Shown one piece after another: positions 1-8,223 of a stretch of DNA of 29,315 bases. This DNA is from Proteobacteria bacterium UBA1148 (GTDB lineage: Bacteria; Pseudomonadota; Gammaproteobacteria; Steroidobacterales; Rariloculaceae): the NCBI GenBank assembly GCA_002311835.1, contig DBZY01000032.1:21117-50431 (forward strand), read 5' to 3'. How positions within the stretch are numbered: the stretch's first letter is position 1; each line of letters starts with the position of its first letter. The position numbers were made by a program, and so were the translations under genes. The notes under the pieces were generated by a model. It did not search any database. It saw only the letters and a program-made list of their open reading frames with translations, and was not told the DNA's origin.

Positions 1-101
1 AATGACTTTGGAACCGGCCCCTCGACATCCTGCAGCGTGCGAGTTAGCGGGTCCATTTCAGACCCAATCTCTGCAAGGCGAGATTCAATATGCGCCCGCA
101 C
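1..101 (-). CDS. Possible start of an unidentified gene, cut by the left edge
   Basis: An open frame begins with a GTG about 17 bases after the fumC stop, on the same strand, and runs off the left edge. A weak ribosome-site-like GAAG lies about 7 bases upstream of the GTG. The visible residues (about 33, beginning VRAHIESRLAEIG) are hydrophilic and helical, and I do not recognise a family. The position suggests it could be cotranscribed behind fumC. The fragment is too short to prove it is coding; the open frame could be chance. Confidence 0.3.
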   Translation of the reverse strand, partial: MRAHIESRLAEIGSEMDPLTRTLQDVEGPVPKS

Positions 102-117
102 CCGATTACTTCGACTG

Positions 118-1503
118 TTAACCCTTAACCCCACCTTTAGCCAGCTCAGCAGGATCGAGTAGTAATGTCAGTTCCTCGTCGCTAAGATTCGTCTCCTCCG
201 CGGCTACTTCCCGAATTGGACGACCCTCTAGATATGCCTTCTTGGCAATTTCTGCACCTTTCTCGTACCCGATGACGTGATTTAGCGCCGTCACAAGAAT
301 AGGGTTACGTGCCAACGCCTCTCCCAGATGCTCTTCATTTACAGTGAAGCCCTCGATTGCCATATCTGCAAGAACCCGTGATCCGTTTGCTAATAGCTCT
401 ATACTCTGCAGAAGATTATGAGCGACAACGGGTAACATGACATTAAGCTGGAAGTTACCCGACTGCCCCGCCACGGTAATCGCTACATCATTCCCAATCA
501 CTTGCGCCGACGCCATTGCAACTGCCTCAGGTATCACAGGATTGACTTTTCCAGGCATGATACTGCTGCCGGGTTGTAATGCCGGAAGCGCAATCTCAGC
601 AAGCCCCGCCAGCGGTCCGCTATTCATCCAGCGCAGATCGTTCGCGATCTTCAAGACACTCACAGCTGTGGTTTTTAGCTGACCTGAAAGCTCGACTGCG
701 GTATCTTGACAACTCAGCGCCTCGAAATAGTTATCAGCAGTCCTAAACGCAATATCCGTATGGGAAGCTAACTGTGCTGCCACACGTGCGCCAAATTTTG
801 GGTGGGCATTTATTCCTGTTCCAACCGCAGTGCCCCCCTGAGCTAAACTACTAAGTCGGGGGAGCACACCAGAAACGCGCTGATGATCAGCCCGGACTTG
901 GGTTGCCCATCCGCTTAGTTCCTGATCAAGGCGAATCGGCATGGCATCCATTAGATGGGTTCTACCAGTTTTCACAATATGTGAAAGCAAATCTCCTTTG
1001 CGCTCAATCGCTCCCGCCAGGTGCTCCAATGCGGGTAGTAACTGCTCAGTAACGCTCAAAGCTGCGCTTATATGAATAGCCGACGGGATTACATCGTTGC
1101 TACTCTGCCCCATGTTAACGTGATCATTTGGATGGATGGGCTCATCAGATGCCTGAGCTGCTAGGCGAGCGATAACCTCATTTGCGTTCATGTTAGAGCT
1201 GGTACCAGACCCCGTCTGAAATACATCGATAGGGAAATGCTCATCATGCCGCCCCTCAGCCACCTCCAGCGCTGCAGTCTCTATAGCGGCCGCTATCCCC
1301 TTGGGCAACAACCCCAGGTTCTGGTTAGCTACTGCGCCCGCCCACTTGATAAGCCCTAACGCCCGGATAAACTGCCTCGGTAGACGTATGCCACTAATAG
1401 GGAAATTGTTTACTGCGCGCTGGGTTTGCGCACCCCATAGCGCCTCAGACGGCACCTCCAACTCACCCATGCTGTCACGCTCAACTCTATACTCAGTTGT
1501 CAT
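118..1503 (-). CDS. fumC: Class II fumarate hydratase (fumarase C)
   Basis: This is the iron-independent fumarase that interconverts fumarate and L-malate in the cytoplasmic TCA cycle, working as a homotetramer. The 461-residue product matches the usual length of about 465. Visible family marks are SSNMNANEV near residue 102, TGRTHLMDA with the active-site His near 183, and the lyase signature GSSIMPGKVNP near 312-322. I chose the ATG at 1503 because GGGAG sits 8 bases upstream; an in-frame TTG four codons earlier would only add four residues. It diverges from purB, another member of the fumarase/aspartase superfamily, across about 100 bases. Class II fumarases are often used under oxidative stress or iron shortage, but I see no regulatory site proving that here. 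Confidence 0.97.
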   Translation of the reverse strand: MTTEYRVERDSMGELEVPSEALWGAQTQRAVNNFPISGIRLPRQFIRALGLIKWAGAVANQNLGLLPKGIAAAIETAALEVAEGRHDEHFPIDVFQTGSGTSSNMNANEVIARLAAQASDEPIHPNDHVNMGQSSNDVIPSAIHISAALSVTEQLLPALEHLAGAIERKGDLLSHIVKTGRTHLMDAMPIRLDQELSGWATQVRADHQRVSGVLPRLSSLAQGGTAVGTGINAHPKFGARVAAQLASHTDIAFRTADNYFEALSCQDTAVELSGQLKTTAVSVLKIANDLRWMNSGPLAGLAEIALPALQPGSSIMPGKVNPVIPEAVAMASAQVIGNDVAITVAGQSGNFQLNVMLPVVAHNLLQSIELLANGSRVLADMAIEGFTVNEEHLGEALARNPILVTALNHVIGYEKGAEIAKKAYLEGRPIREVAAEETNLSDEELTLLLDPAELAKGGVKG

Positions 1504-1604
1504 GCCCGCTCCCAAATTCTCTGTTTCGTATTAGATACCCTTTTAAGGTCGGAGATTATCGATGAAAAGTGTATGATGTTCACTCCGCTACTGCTTGTAT
1601 AGGG

Positions 1605-2990
1605 ATGACGAGCAACCCTGTGGATCCAGTTGGTCTTACTGCTCTTTCGCCATTAGATGGGCGCTACGCGTCCAAGGCTGAGCCCCTACGCGACTATCTC
1701 TCCGAATCTGCGCTCATTCGCTATCGTACGTTAGTGGAGGTCCGTTGGCTCCAACACCTAGCGAATGAAGCCGATATCCAGGAACTTGAGCCGTTGGATA
1801 GCCCCATCAATGACACTCTGAACCACCTGGTCGACAACTTTAACTTAGAAGACGCCCGCCGCGTGAAAGCCCTCGAAGCCGAAACTAACCACGATGTGAA
1901 GGCCATTGAATATTTTCTGAGAGAAAAACTATCCGCAGTATCAAGCTTCTCTCCCAAGCTGGGAGCCTTCCTTCATTTCGCATGCACTTCTGAGGATATC
2001 AACAATCTCTCGTATGCCCTTATGCTCCGGGATGCTCGTCAATTGGTCTTGCTGCCAGGAATAAAGGCGCTCACAGATGATCTAAAAACTCTTGCTCATG
2101 AATTCGCCGATATAGCTATGCTGTCCCGAACACATGGCCAGCCCGCTTCCCCGACGACTCTAGGCAAGGAACTCGCTAATTTTGCACACCGACTCTTACG
2201 ACAGTCTGATAGCTTCAGTACAGTAGAAATATTCGGCAAGTGCAACGGCGCGGTCGGAAACTTCAATGCTCACGTTGCTGCTTACCCGGATGCAGCATGG
2301 ATACGAATCAGCAATCAATTTGTGGAATCTCTCGATCTTAGCCCTACCAACTACACCGCTCAGATCGAATCTCATGACTGGATAGCCGAGTACTGCCATG
2401 CGCTCGTGCGCATTAACACAATCCTACTTGATCTGTGTCGAGACCTTTGGGGTTACGTTAGCTTGGGCTATTTTCGCTCTCGTGCCGTAGCCGGCGAGAT
2501 AGGATCTTCTACGATGCCCCATAAAGTGAACCCCATCGAATTCGAGAATGCTGAGGGAAATCTGGGTGTGGCAAATGCGCTACTCGCATTTTTAGCAGAA
2601 AAACTCCCACAATCCCGATGGCAACGTGATCTCAGCGATTCTACTGTATTGCGAAATTTAGCCGTTGCGCTTGGTCACGGACTAATTGCTGCAGAGTCCT
2701 GTCGACATGGAATGGGCAAATTGGAGGCAAACCAATTACGCATCCAAGAAGATCTCAACTCTTGTCCAGAGGTGCTTTCGGAAGCGGTACAAACGGTTAT
2801 GCGCCGTTATGGCATTACGGATGCCTATGAGCAGCTTAAAACCCTAACCCGAGGGCAAAAAGTGACTCCTGAGACACTCGCGAATTTCATCGCCGGTCTA
2901 GACATTCCTGAGGAAGCGCGAACACAGCTCTTAGCGCTAACTCCTGAAAAATACGTTGGGCTAGCTAGCAAACTTGCACGCAAAATCTAG
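1605..2990 (+). CDS. purB: Adenylosuccinate lyase
   Basis: This enzyme catalyses two fumarate-releasing steps of purine synthesis: SAICAR to AICAR, and adenylosuccinate to AMP. The 461-residue product resembles the E. coli-type enzyme throughout. It shows LTALSPLDGRY at the N-terminus, HFACTSEDINNLS, the catalytic-His segment SRTHGQPA near residue 177, and the signature GSSTMPHKVNP near 300-310. The ATG at 1605 gives the normal family N-terminus; an in-frame GTG at 1569 would add 12 unrelated residues. A TATGAT at 1572-1577 could be the -10 box and would lie inside that longer version, which favours the downstream start. The ribosome site is poor, because AGGG almost touches the ATG. The gene heads a purB-nudJ-mnmA run. 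Fumarate released here is the substrate of the divergent fumC product. Confidence 0.97.
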   Translation: MTSNPVDPVGLTALSPLDGRYASKAEPLRDYLSESALIRYRTLVEVRWLQHLANEADIQELEPLDSPINDTLNHLVDNFNLEDARRVKALEAETNHDVKAIEYFLREKLSAVSSFSPKLGAFLHFACTSEDINNLSYALMLRDARQLVLLPGIKALTDDLKTLAHEFADIAMLSRTHGQPASPTTLGKELANFAHRLLRQSDSFSTVEIFGKCNGAVGNFNAHVAAYPDAAWIRISNQFVESLDLSPTNYTAQIESHDWIAEYCHALVRINTILLDLCRDLWGYVSLGYFRSRAVAGEIGSSTMPHKVNPIEFENAEGNLGVANALLAFLAEKLPQSRWQRDLSDSTVLRNLAVALGHGLIAAESCRHGMGKLEANQLRIQEDLNSCPEVLSEAVQTVMRRYGITDAYEQLKTLTRGQKVTPETLANFIAGLDIPEEARTQLLALTPEKYVGLASKLARKI

Positions 2991-3057
2991 TCGGGGCAGC
3001 ATCTCGAATCAGCCCAGACCGAGCGTGCCACCGGCCTGATTGCTCTAAAAATAATTG

Positions 3058-3501
3058 ATGATCAAAAAAATCGCTGTCACTGTTGCTGCCGTCATAGAGC
3101 AAAACCATCGCTTTCTCCTGGTTGAAGAGCGGTCAAACGAACATATAGTTTTCAATCAACCAGCTGGACACCTAGAGCCTGGTGAAACCTTACTTGAAGC
3201 CGTTACTCGGGAAGTCTCAGAGGAAACCGGATTTTCTTTTCAGCCTGTTGCACTATTGGGCTTCTACCTCTGGACTGGCAAAGAGGCGAATACAACATTT
3301 CTGCGCTTGGCATTCGTCGGCGATGTTTGTCCACCCAATACGACACCGATCCTCGATGAGGAAATTATTACGACTCATTGGCTAAGGAGAAAAGATATTC
3401 TCGCAAAACAGTCGCGGCTACGAAGCCCCCTTGTCTTACGTTGCATCAACGACTACCTGGATGGAATTCGCTACCCTCTTTCTATCTTAAAATACCTATA
3501 A
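3058..3501 (+). CDS. nudJ: NudJ-type Nudix phosphatase
   Basis: This is a Nudix hydrolase of 147 residues. A complete Nudix box GX5EX7REUXEEXGU spans about residues 37-59 (GHLEPGE followed by REVSEETGF), so the metal-binding glutamates are present. Outside the box, NQPAGHLE, the C-terminal LRSPLV and the RYPL segment match E. coli NudJ, which hydrolyses nucleoside tri- and diphosphates and a thiamine pyrimidine pyrophosphate. In E. coli nudJ lies in the purB-hflD-mnmA-nudJ cluster, so the context between purB and mnmA supports the assignment. The start is the ATG at 3058; a TTG lies immediately before it and no clear ribosome site is visible. The exact substrate cannot be read from sequence. 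Confidence 0.88.
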   Translation: MIKKIAVTVAAVIEQNHRFLLVEERSNEHIVFNQPAGHLEPGETLLEAVTREVSEETGFSFQPVALLGFYLWTGKEANTTFLRLAFVGDVCPPNTTPILDEEIITTHWLRRKDILAKQSRLRSPLVLRCINDYLDGIRYPLSILKYL

Positions 3502-3633
3502 GTTAGCTATTCACCAATTTATGTGAAGGTTTCAGATCTTAGTGTGAGGCAAGCACCTACACATGAAGAATACCGCCCCCGATAGTTTGTCCTATGCTCA
3601 AAACAGTTCCCACACCAGGATACGAGTAGAATC

Positions 3634-4764
3634 ATGCTCATGAGTCGTAATGAACCCGCAATTATTGCTTTGTCAGGCGGAGTTGATTCTGCTGTTAGCG
3701 CCATACTTCTGCGAGAGACAGGCTATAGCGTGCAATGTTTACACATGAGCAATTGGGAAGATGATGAATATTGCGAGGCCGCTAAGGATTTTCAGGATAC
3801 TAGGCGTTTGTGCCAACAACTTGACCTACCACTTCATCGAGTAAACTTTTCTGACGAATACAAAGAACTGGTCTTCGCTCATTTCCTGGATGAATACCAA
3901 CGCGGGCGCACGCCTAATCCTGATGTTTTGTGTAATCGAGAGATTAAGTTTGGTGTCCTGCGAGAATACGTCCACCGCCTCGGGGGCCATTGGCTTGCGA
4001 CTGGACATTACACCCGCATCAAACAGATTGGGGAGCGATTCGAACTCCACAAAGGCCAAGATCCCAACAAGGACCAAAGCTATTTCCTACATGCTATTAG
4101 AGAGACCGATCTAACGAACGTTCTTTTTCCGATAGGAGATAGGCTGAAGAAAGAAGTACGTGAGATAGCCCGAAAAGCCTCATTAACCGTAGCAAATAAA
4201 AAAGAGAGCTCAGGAATTTGCTTTATAGGCGAACGACCCTTCTCTAAATTTCTAGGTCAGTATCTACCAACGAGCCCAGGCGAAATTAAGGATTCTCAAG
4301 GGGAATCTTTGGGTACCCATCTAGGACTCCCGTATTACACCCTTGGTCAGCGCCGCGGGCTTGGTATAGGTGGGCTAGCAGCTCACCCTCAAGACGCCTG
4401 GTATGTCGCTGACAAGAACCTCGACACTAACGAACTTGTCGTTGTCCAAGGAACAACCCATCCACTCCTCTATAAAAATTGCTTGACGGCGAACTCTATG
4501 CACTGGATAAACAAACCGCCTCCTGGATGGTCGGAGGGGATCGCGTTGAAGTGCTGCGCCAAAACCCGTTATCGTCAACCGGATCAAGCCTGCACCGCAA
4601 TGATGGGGAGCGACGGCTCTGTTGAAGTCTACTTTGAGCAACCTCAACGTGCTGTTACACCTGGACAGTACGTCGTACTGTATAGAGGGTCGCAGTGCCT
4701 GGGGGGGGCAATTATTGACAATGCTGAAATGCGTGCCCGTCCTCTTGAAGCAGCAGCGAGCTAA
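3634..4764 (+). CDS. mnmA: tRNA-specific 2-thiouridylase MnmA
   Basis: MnmA thiolates the wobble uridine (U34) of the Lys, Glu and Gln tRNAs, using ATP to adenylate the base and sulfur relayed from cysteine desulfurase through Tus proteins. The 376-residue product has the PP-loop ATP-binding motif SGGVDS at residues 14-19, the catalytic Cys100 in NPDVLCNRE, and the persulfide Cys196 in SSGICFIGE. The C-terminal domain ends with the usual PGQYVVLY and CLGGAII segments. All key residues are intact. It follows nudJ after 132 bases, long enough for its own promoter, although I could not define one. An in-frame ATG two codons later (3640) is an alternative start. The last bases of the gene carry the acnA promoter region. 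Confidence 0.97.
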   Translation: MLMSRNEPAIIALSGGVDSAVSAILLRETGYSVQCLHMSNWEDDEYCEAAKDFQDTRRLCQQLDLPLHRVNFSDEYKELVFAHFLDEYQRGRTPNPDVLCNREIKFGVLREYVHRLGGHWLATGHYTRIKQIGERFELHKGQDPNKDQSYFLHAIRETDLTNVLFPIGDRLKKEVREIARKASLTVANKKESSGICFIGERPFSKFLGQYLPTSPGEIKDSQGESLGTHLGLPYYTLGQRRGLGIGGLAAHPQDAWYVADKNLDTNELVVVQGTTHPLLYKNCLTANSMHWINKPPPGWSEGIALKCCAKTRYRQPDQACTAMMGSDGSVEVYFEQPQRAVTPGQYVVLYRGSQCLGGAIIDNAEMRARPLEAAAS

Positions 4765-4770
4765 ACGCCT

Positions 4771-4779
4771 TGCTATAAT
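4771..4779 (+). promoter_or_regulatory. Extended -10 promoter for acnA
   Basis: The sequence TGCTATAAT is a perfect extended -10 element (TGn plus TATAAT), just past the mnmA stop and 42 bases before the acnA ATG. The matching -35 position (CAGCAG at 4751-4756) is poor, which is tolerated at extended -10 promoters. It would give acnA its own transcript with a leader of roughly 35 bases. This is read from consensus only. Confidence 0.55.
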
Positions 4780-4820
4780 CTGCGCGCCCAAACCCCCCGC
4801 AACGACTCAAGGAACCATTC

Positions 4821-7496
4821 ATGGCTGATTCCTTTGGCACACGCCAATCACTTACGGTCGGTGACGCGCAATACCAAATCTTTCGCCTTGATGCGATAGG
4901 TAACGATCGGGTGCACGAGCTCCCGTACACCTTGAAAGTGCTACTCGAAAATCTCCTTCGCCACGAAGATGATACAAACATCTCAAGCAGCGATATTAAT
5001 GCTCTAGCGGTATGGAATGCGAAAGCTGAGCCAGAAACGGAGATTGCCTTCACGCCAGCACGAGTAATACTGCAAGACTTCACTGGCGTCCCCGCAATCG
5101 TAGACCTAGCTGCCATGCGAGATGCCCTCGCCGCACTCGGTGGTCAGGCATCAGCCATCAACCCACTTTCCCCAGCCGAACTGGTGATTGATCACTCTGT
5201 ACAAGTTGACCATTTCGGCACGGCTGGCTCGTTGAACGAGAATAACGCAATCGAATTTCAACGTAACAAAGAACGTTACTCGTTTCTTCGTTGGGGTCAG
5301 AAAGCATTTGATAACTTTCGTGTGGTCCCACCCAACACTGGGATCGTTCATCAAGTAAATCTGGAGTTTCTCAGTCGCGTAGTATTTGACAGCGTCCACG
5401 ATGGCCAACGGTTTGCTTATCCAGACACGCTAGTTGGCACGGACTCCCACACGACTATGATCAACGGTCTAGGCATTCTTGGTTGGGGAGTTGGAGGAAT
5501 CGAAGCTGAGGCTGCGATGCTTGGTCAACCCATCACAATGCTAATCCCACAAGTAGTGGGTTTTGAACTCAAGGGTGAGTTAGCTGAGGGCTCGACGGCC
5601 ACAGATCTGGTTTTAACAGTGACCCAGATGCTGCGTGCTCGAGGTGTTGTGGGTAAGTTCGTGGAATTTTTCGGTAATGGGCTGGACCATCTCCCACTCG
5701 CGGATCGTGCCACTCTGAGTAACATGTCCCCCGAATTCGGTAGTACCTGCGCTATGTTCCCAATCGATGCTGAGACCCTGCGCTATCTCGAGCTATCAGG
5801 CCGACCCGCTGAACAGGTTCGGTTAGTAGAGGCCTACGCCAAAGAACAAGGTATGTGGCGAGGACAAAATCACGCAAACTATAGCGATACGCTGACCCTT
5901 GAACTCGGCACAGTCGAGCCGAGCCTGGCAGGGCCGAAGCGTCCTCAAGACCGAATTCCACTTCGTCACGCAGCGGCTAAATGTAAAGAACTCATAAGCA
6001 AAGTTGTCGAGGAGAGTGACAGCGCACACACCTCAAAATCACAGGTTAGTGGCGCCGAGCAATTTGATCTCTTGGATGGCGCAATAGTTATTGCCGCTAT
6101 TACCAGTTGCACGAACACCTCCAATCCAGCTGTGATGATTGGCGCAGGACTTTTGGCTAGAAACGCTTCCGCAAAAGGGCTTCAATCTAAACCCTGGGTA
6201 AAAACTTCACTTGCACCTGGCTCCAAAGTTGTAACCGAGTACTTAATAAAAGCGGATTTACTTGATGATCTGGAGCAGCTTGGATTCAATGTTGTAGGCT
6301 ACGGGTGTACAACCTGTATTGGCAATTCGGGGCCTCTGCCAACGGAAATCGCGGAAACAATACAAGCTAATGGCATTGTTAGCTGCTCAATACTATCTGG
6401 AAACCGAAACTTCGAGGGACGCATTCATCCTCTCGTTAGAATGAATTTTCTCGCCTCACCGCCCCTAGTTGTTGCGTACGCCTTGGTCGGTAATATGCAC
6501 GCGGATCTCTACAACGACCCATTAGGCGAAGACCAGGACGGAAACCCAGTTTTCCTACGCGATATCTGGCCCAGCTCACAAGAAATACATGACCTCATTT
6601 CAATCAATATTGATGCCAAAATGTTTTCAGCGAGTTACGCAAACGTTTTCGAAGGAGATGAAAACTGGAATAGCCTTGATGTTTCTGCTGGCGAAACCTA
6701 CGCCTGGGATGACACTTCAACCTACGTTAAGAGCCCTCCCTACTTTGAGAATATGACACTCACTCCAGACCCGGTGGGAGATATTCACGGTGCTCGTGTA
6801 CTAGCTTTGCTCGGTGACTCCGTGACAACTGATCACATTTCCCCTGCAGGAGCAATCGCGACTAATAGCCCCGCTGGAGATTACCTACGTGAGCTGAATG
6901 TCCAACCCAAAGATTTTAATTCCTATGGCTCCCGCCGCGGCAACCACGAAGTCATGATGCGTGGTACGTTTGCTAATATCAGGCTGAGAAACCAACTCGC
7001 ACCTGGCACTGAGGGGGGTTGGACAACTCATATTCCAAGCGGTGAACAAATTAGCATCTTTGAAGCCTCTGAGCGGTACCGACAAGAAGGTGTGCCACTG
7101 ATAGTTATAGGCGGTAAGGAGTATGGGTCAGGATCATCCCGGGACTGGGCCGCAAAAGGAGCACAGCTACTGGGTGTACAGGCTGTACTCGTGGAGAGCT
7201 ACGAACGAATTCACAGGTCTAATCTCATCGGTATGGGTGTTTTACCCCTGCAGTTCTTGGACGGTGAAAACGTCAACTCATTGGAACTTGACGGGCAAGA
7301 AAGTTTTGACATTAAAGGGATTAATGAGGGACGCGCTGATCAAGTCACTGTGATAGCAACGAAAGCGGACAGTAAAACGGTTACTTTCGAGGCTCAGGTT
7401 CGCATCGACACACCAAAAGAGCAGGAGTACTACGTTAACGGGGGGATACTCCAATACGTTCTGCGTCAGTTGGCAAAAGCCGACCAAGCTGCTTGA
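4821..7496 (+). CDS. acnA: Aconitate hydratase A
   Basis: This is the 4Fe-4S enzyme that isomerises citrate and isocitrate via cis-aconitate in the cytoplasm. At 891 residues it has exactly the length of E. coli AcnA and belongs to the IRP1/AcnA group rather than the AcnB type. The three cluster cysteines are visible: Cys430 in SCTNTSNP, and Cys496 and Cys499 in GYGCTTCIGNSGPL. The swivel domain carries the GKEYGSGSSRDW segment near residue 765. AAGGAA lies about 7 bases before the ATG. An extended -10 promoter precedes the gene, so it is probably transcribed independently of mnmA. A sirtuin gene remnant overlaps its stop codon. An AcnA moonlighting as an RNA-binding regulator is known in the family but cannot be judged here. 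Confidence 0.98.
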   Translation: MADSFGTRQSLTVGDAQYQIFRLDAIGNDRVHELPYTLKVLLENLLRHEDDTNISSSDINALAVWNAKAEPETEIAFTPARVILQDFTGVPAIVDLAAMRDALAALGGQASAINPLSPAELVIDHSVQVDHFGTAGSLNENNAIEFQRNKERYSFLRWGQKAFDNFRVVPPNTGIVHQVNLEFLSRVVFDSVHDGQRFAYPDTLVGTDSHTTMINGLGILGWGVGGIEAEAAMLGQPITMLIPQVVGFELKGELAEGSTATDLVLTVTQMLRARGVVGKFVEFFGNGLDHLPLADRATLSNMSPEFGSTCAMFPIDAETLRYLELSGRPAEQVRLVEAYAKEQGMWRGQNHANYSDTLTLELGTVEPSLAGPKRPQDRIPLRHAAAKCKELISKVVEESDSAHTSKSQVSGAEQFDLLDGAIVIAAITSCTNTSNPAVMIGAGLLARNASAKGLQSKPWVKTSLAPGSKVVTEYLIKADLLDDLEQLGFNVVGYGCTTCIGNSGPLPTEIAETIQANGIVSCSILSGNRNFEGRIHPLVRMNFLASPPLVVAYALVGNMHADLYNDPLGEDQDGNPVFLRDIWPSSQEIHDLISINIDAKMFSASYANVFEGDENWNSLDVSAGETYAWDDTSTYVKSPPYFENMTLTPDPVGDIHGARVLALLGDSVTTDHISPAGAIATNSPAGDYLRELNVQPKDFNSYGSRRGNHEVMMRGTFANIRLRNQLAPGTEGGWTTHIPSGEQISIFEASERYRQEGVPLIVIGGKEYGSGSSRDWAAKGAQLLGVQAVLVESYERIHRSNLIGMGVLPLQFLDGENVNSLELDGQESFDIKGINEGRADQVTVIATKADSKTVTFEAQVRIDTPKEQEYYVNGGILQYVLRQLAKADQAA

Positions 7497-7642
7497 GCAA
7501 GCTAGAGCACTCATCGGCTGAGCTTCCTTTGGCACTTGCAAGTGTCCTGATTGAGACCGAACGATGGGTAGTAATGACTGGTCCCGGTATATCTGCTGAG
7601 AGCGGAGTACCTACCTTTTGAGATGCGCAAAGTGGCCTCTGG
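7493..7642 (+). pseudogene. Remnant of a sirtuin (Sir2/CobB-type) NAD-dependent deacylase gene
   Basis: A frame starting with TTG, overlapping the acnA stop by four bases (TTGA), encodes the N-terminal NAD-binding motif of a sirtuin. It reads VVMTGPGISAESGVPTF, then an in-frame TGA at 7619-7621, then DAQSGLW. Functional bacterial sirtuins have GAGISAESGxPTF followed by an Arg (FRDA). The TGA sits at that Arg and is one base change from CGA. The usual GAG is also GPG here. Similarity stops after the Trp at about 7642, and the frame closes again at 7679-7681. Most of the catalytic domain (about 200 residues, including the catalytic His and zinc cysteines) is missing. It is therefore a degraded, truncated gene, probably once coupled to acnA. 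Confidence 0.72.
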
Positions 7643-7703
7643 TTGCCTGTCATTGCTAGTCTTTTTGACAGAAATAGTTGAACTGCTCGGATTTGCTTTA
7701 GCG

Positions 7704-7735
7704 AAAATAATTCACATTTTTTGTGCTTTTATTTT
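7704..7735. terminator. AT-rich hairpin between acnA and the DUF4389 gene
   Basis: AAAATAA at 7704-7710 pairs with TTATTTT at 7729-7735, and inside it CACA (7713-7716) pairs with TGTG (7722-7725) around a T5 loop, with a two-base mismatch between the stems. It lies at the end of two converging transcripts and includes the DUF4389 stop codon, so it could end transcription in either direction. The low GC of the stem makes this uncertain. Confidence 0.35.
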
Positions 7736-8112
7736 GGTGGGCCAGTAGGCCAATCGTTAAATGGAAACGGTTGCTCTTCTGTCACGAAAGTTAGATACGC
7801 CACTAATTGATAGGAATAGGTAGCTAAACTCTGGCCAAAAGTCCTAAGCCGACTATTGCTCGCCCCAGTAAATAAAACGATGAAAAACTGGATGGCTACG
7901 ACAGCAGCCACCACCAATCTAGAAACACTCCAGATTGCAGTAAACAAAATCATGAACAAGAGTCTTACCCAAGTCGAGCGTGATTTTATGTTTTCTTCAA
8001 GTTTGCTTTCCCCACTGTCGTTGTCTTCATTATCTTCGTTGTCTTCGTCATTTTCTGGCTTGGCGTCTGGACCAGGCAACACATAATCTTGCGGCGGTTT
8101 TGCATCACTCAC
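7729..8112 (-). CDS. DUF4389 inner-membrane protein
   Basis: This is a 127-residue protein. Its N-terminal third is very acidic, with an EDNEDNEDND run near residues 23-32 produced by a short imperfect DNA repeat (about 8020-8055). After it come a basic stretch (KSRSTWVRLL) and two closely packed hydrophobic segments around residues 49-83. The block from RLLFMILF to YLTFVTEEQPFPF is the pattern of the DUF4389 family, small membrane proteins of unknown function common in Gammaproteobacteria. The start is a GTG at 8112 with AGAGGG about 6 bases upstream, a strong ribosome site. It diverges from tatD. I can assign only membrane location, not a function. Confidence 0.85.
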   Translation of the reverse strand: MSDAKPPQDYVLPGPDAKPENDEDNEDNEDNDSGESKLEENIKSRSTWVRLLFMILFTAIWSVSRLVVAAVVAIQFFIVLFTGASNSRLRTFGQSLATYSYQLVAYLTFVTEEQPFPFNDWPTGPPK

Positions 8113-8223
8113 TAAAATCCCTCTTATCTATTGGATCCCCTTAACACGAATAATAATCTCTTATTCAAACTGGCATTGCTAGCCAATATTGCCCCTGACC
8201 CTGCACACCGTCACAATCCAGGC

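Noticed and set aside
1569..1604. GTG start for purB 12 codons upstream
   Set aside because: The extra residues do not fit the family and a likely -10 box (TATGAT) lies inside them.
3007..3041. Inverted repeat AATCAG...CTGATT after purB as a terminator
   Set aside because: The stem is short with a long loop and no T-run follows; support is too weak.
7619..7621. TGA in the sirtuin frame as a selenocysteine codon
   Set aside because: The family has Arg here, not Cys; no selenocysteine-insertion hairpin is evident, and the frame loses homology 21 bases later.
7435..7653. A minus-strand open frame of 72 codons covering the acnA end and the following spacer
   Set aside because: It is antisense to the sirtuin remnant, has no recognisable motif or ribosome site, and the plus strand explains the region better.
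8020..8055. Short repeated units as a CRISPR or regulatory repeat
   Set aside because: The units are short, lie in frame within the DUF4389 gene and encode its acidic tract.
8131..8223. Longer TatD starting at a TTG
   Set aside because: It adds 31 residues not found in TatD proteins; the ATG at 8224 gives the normal start.
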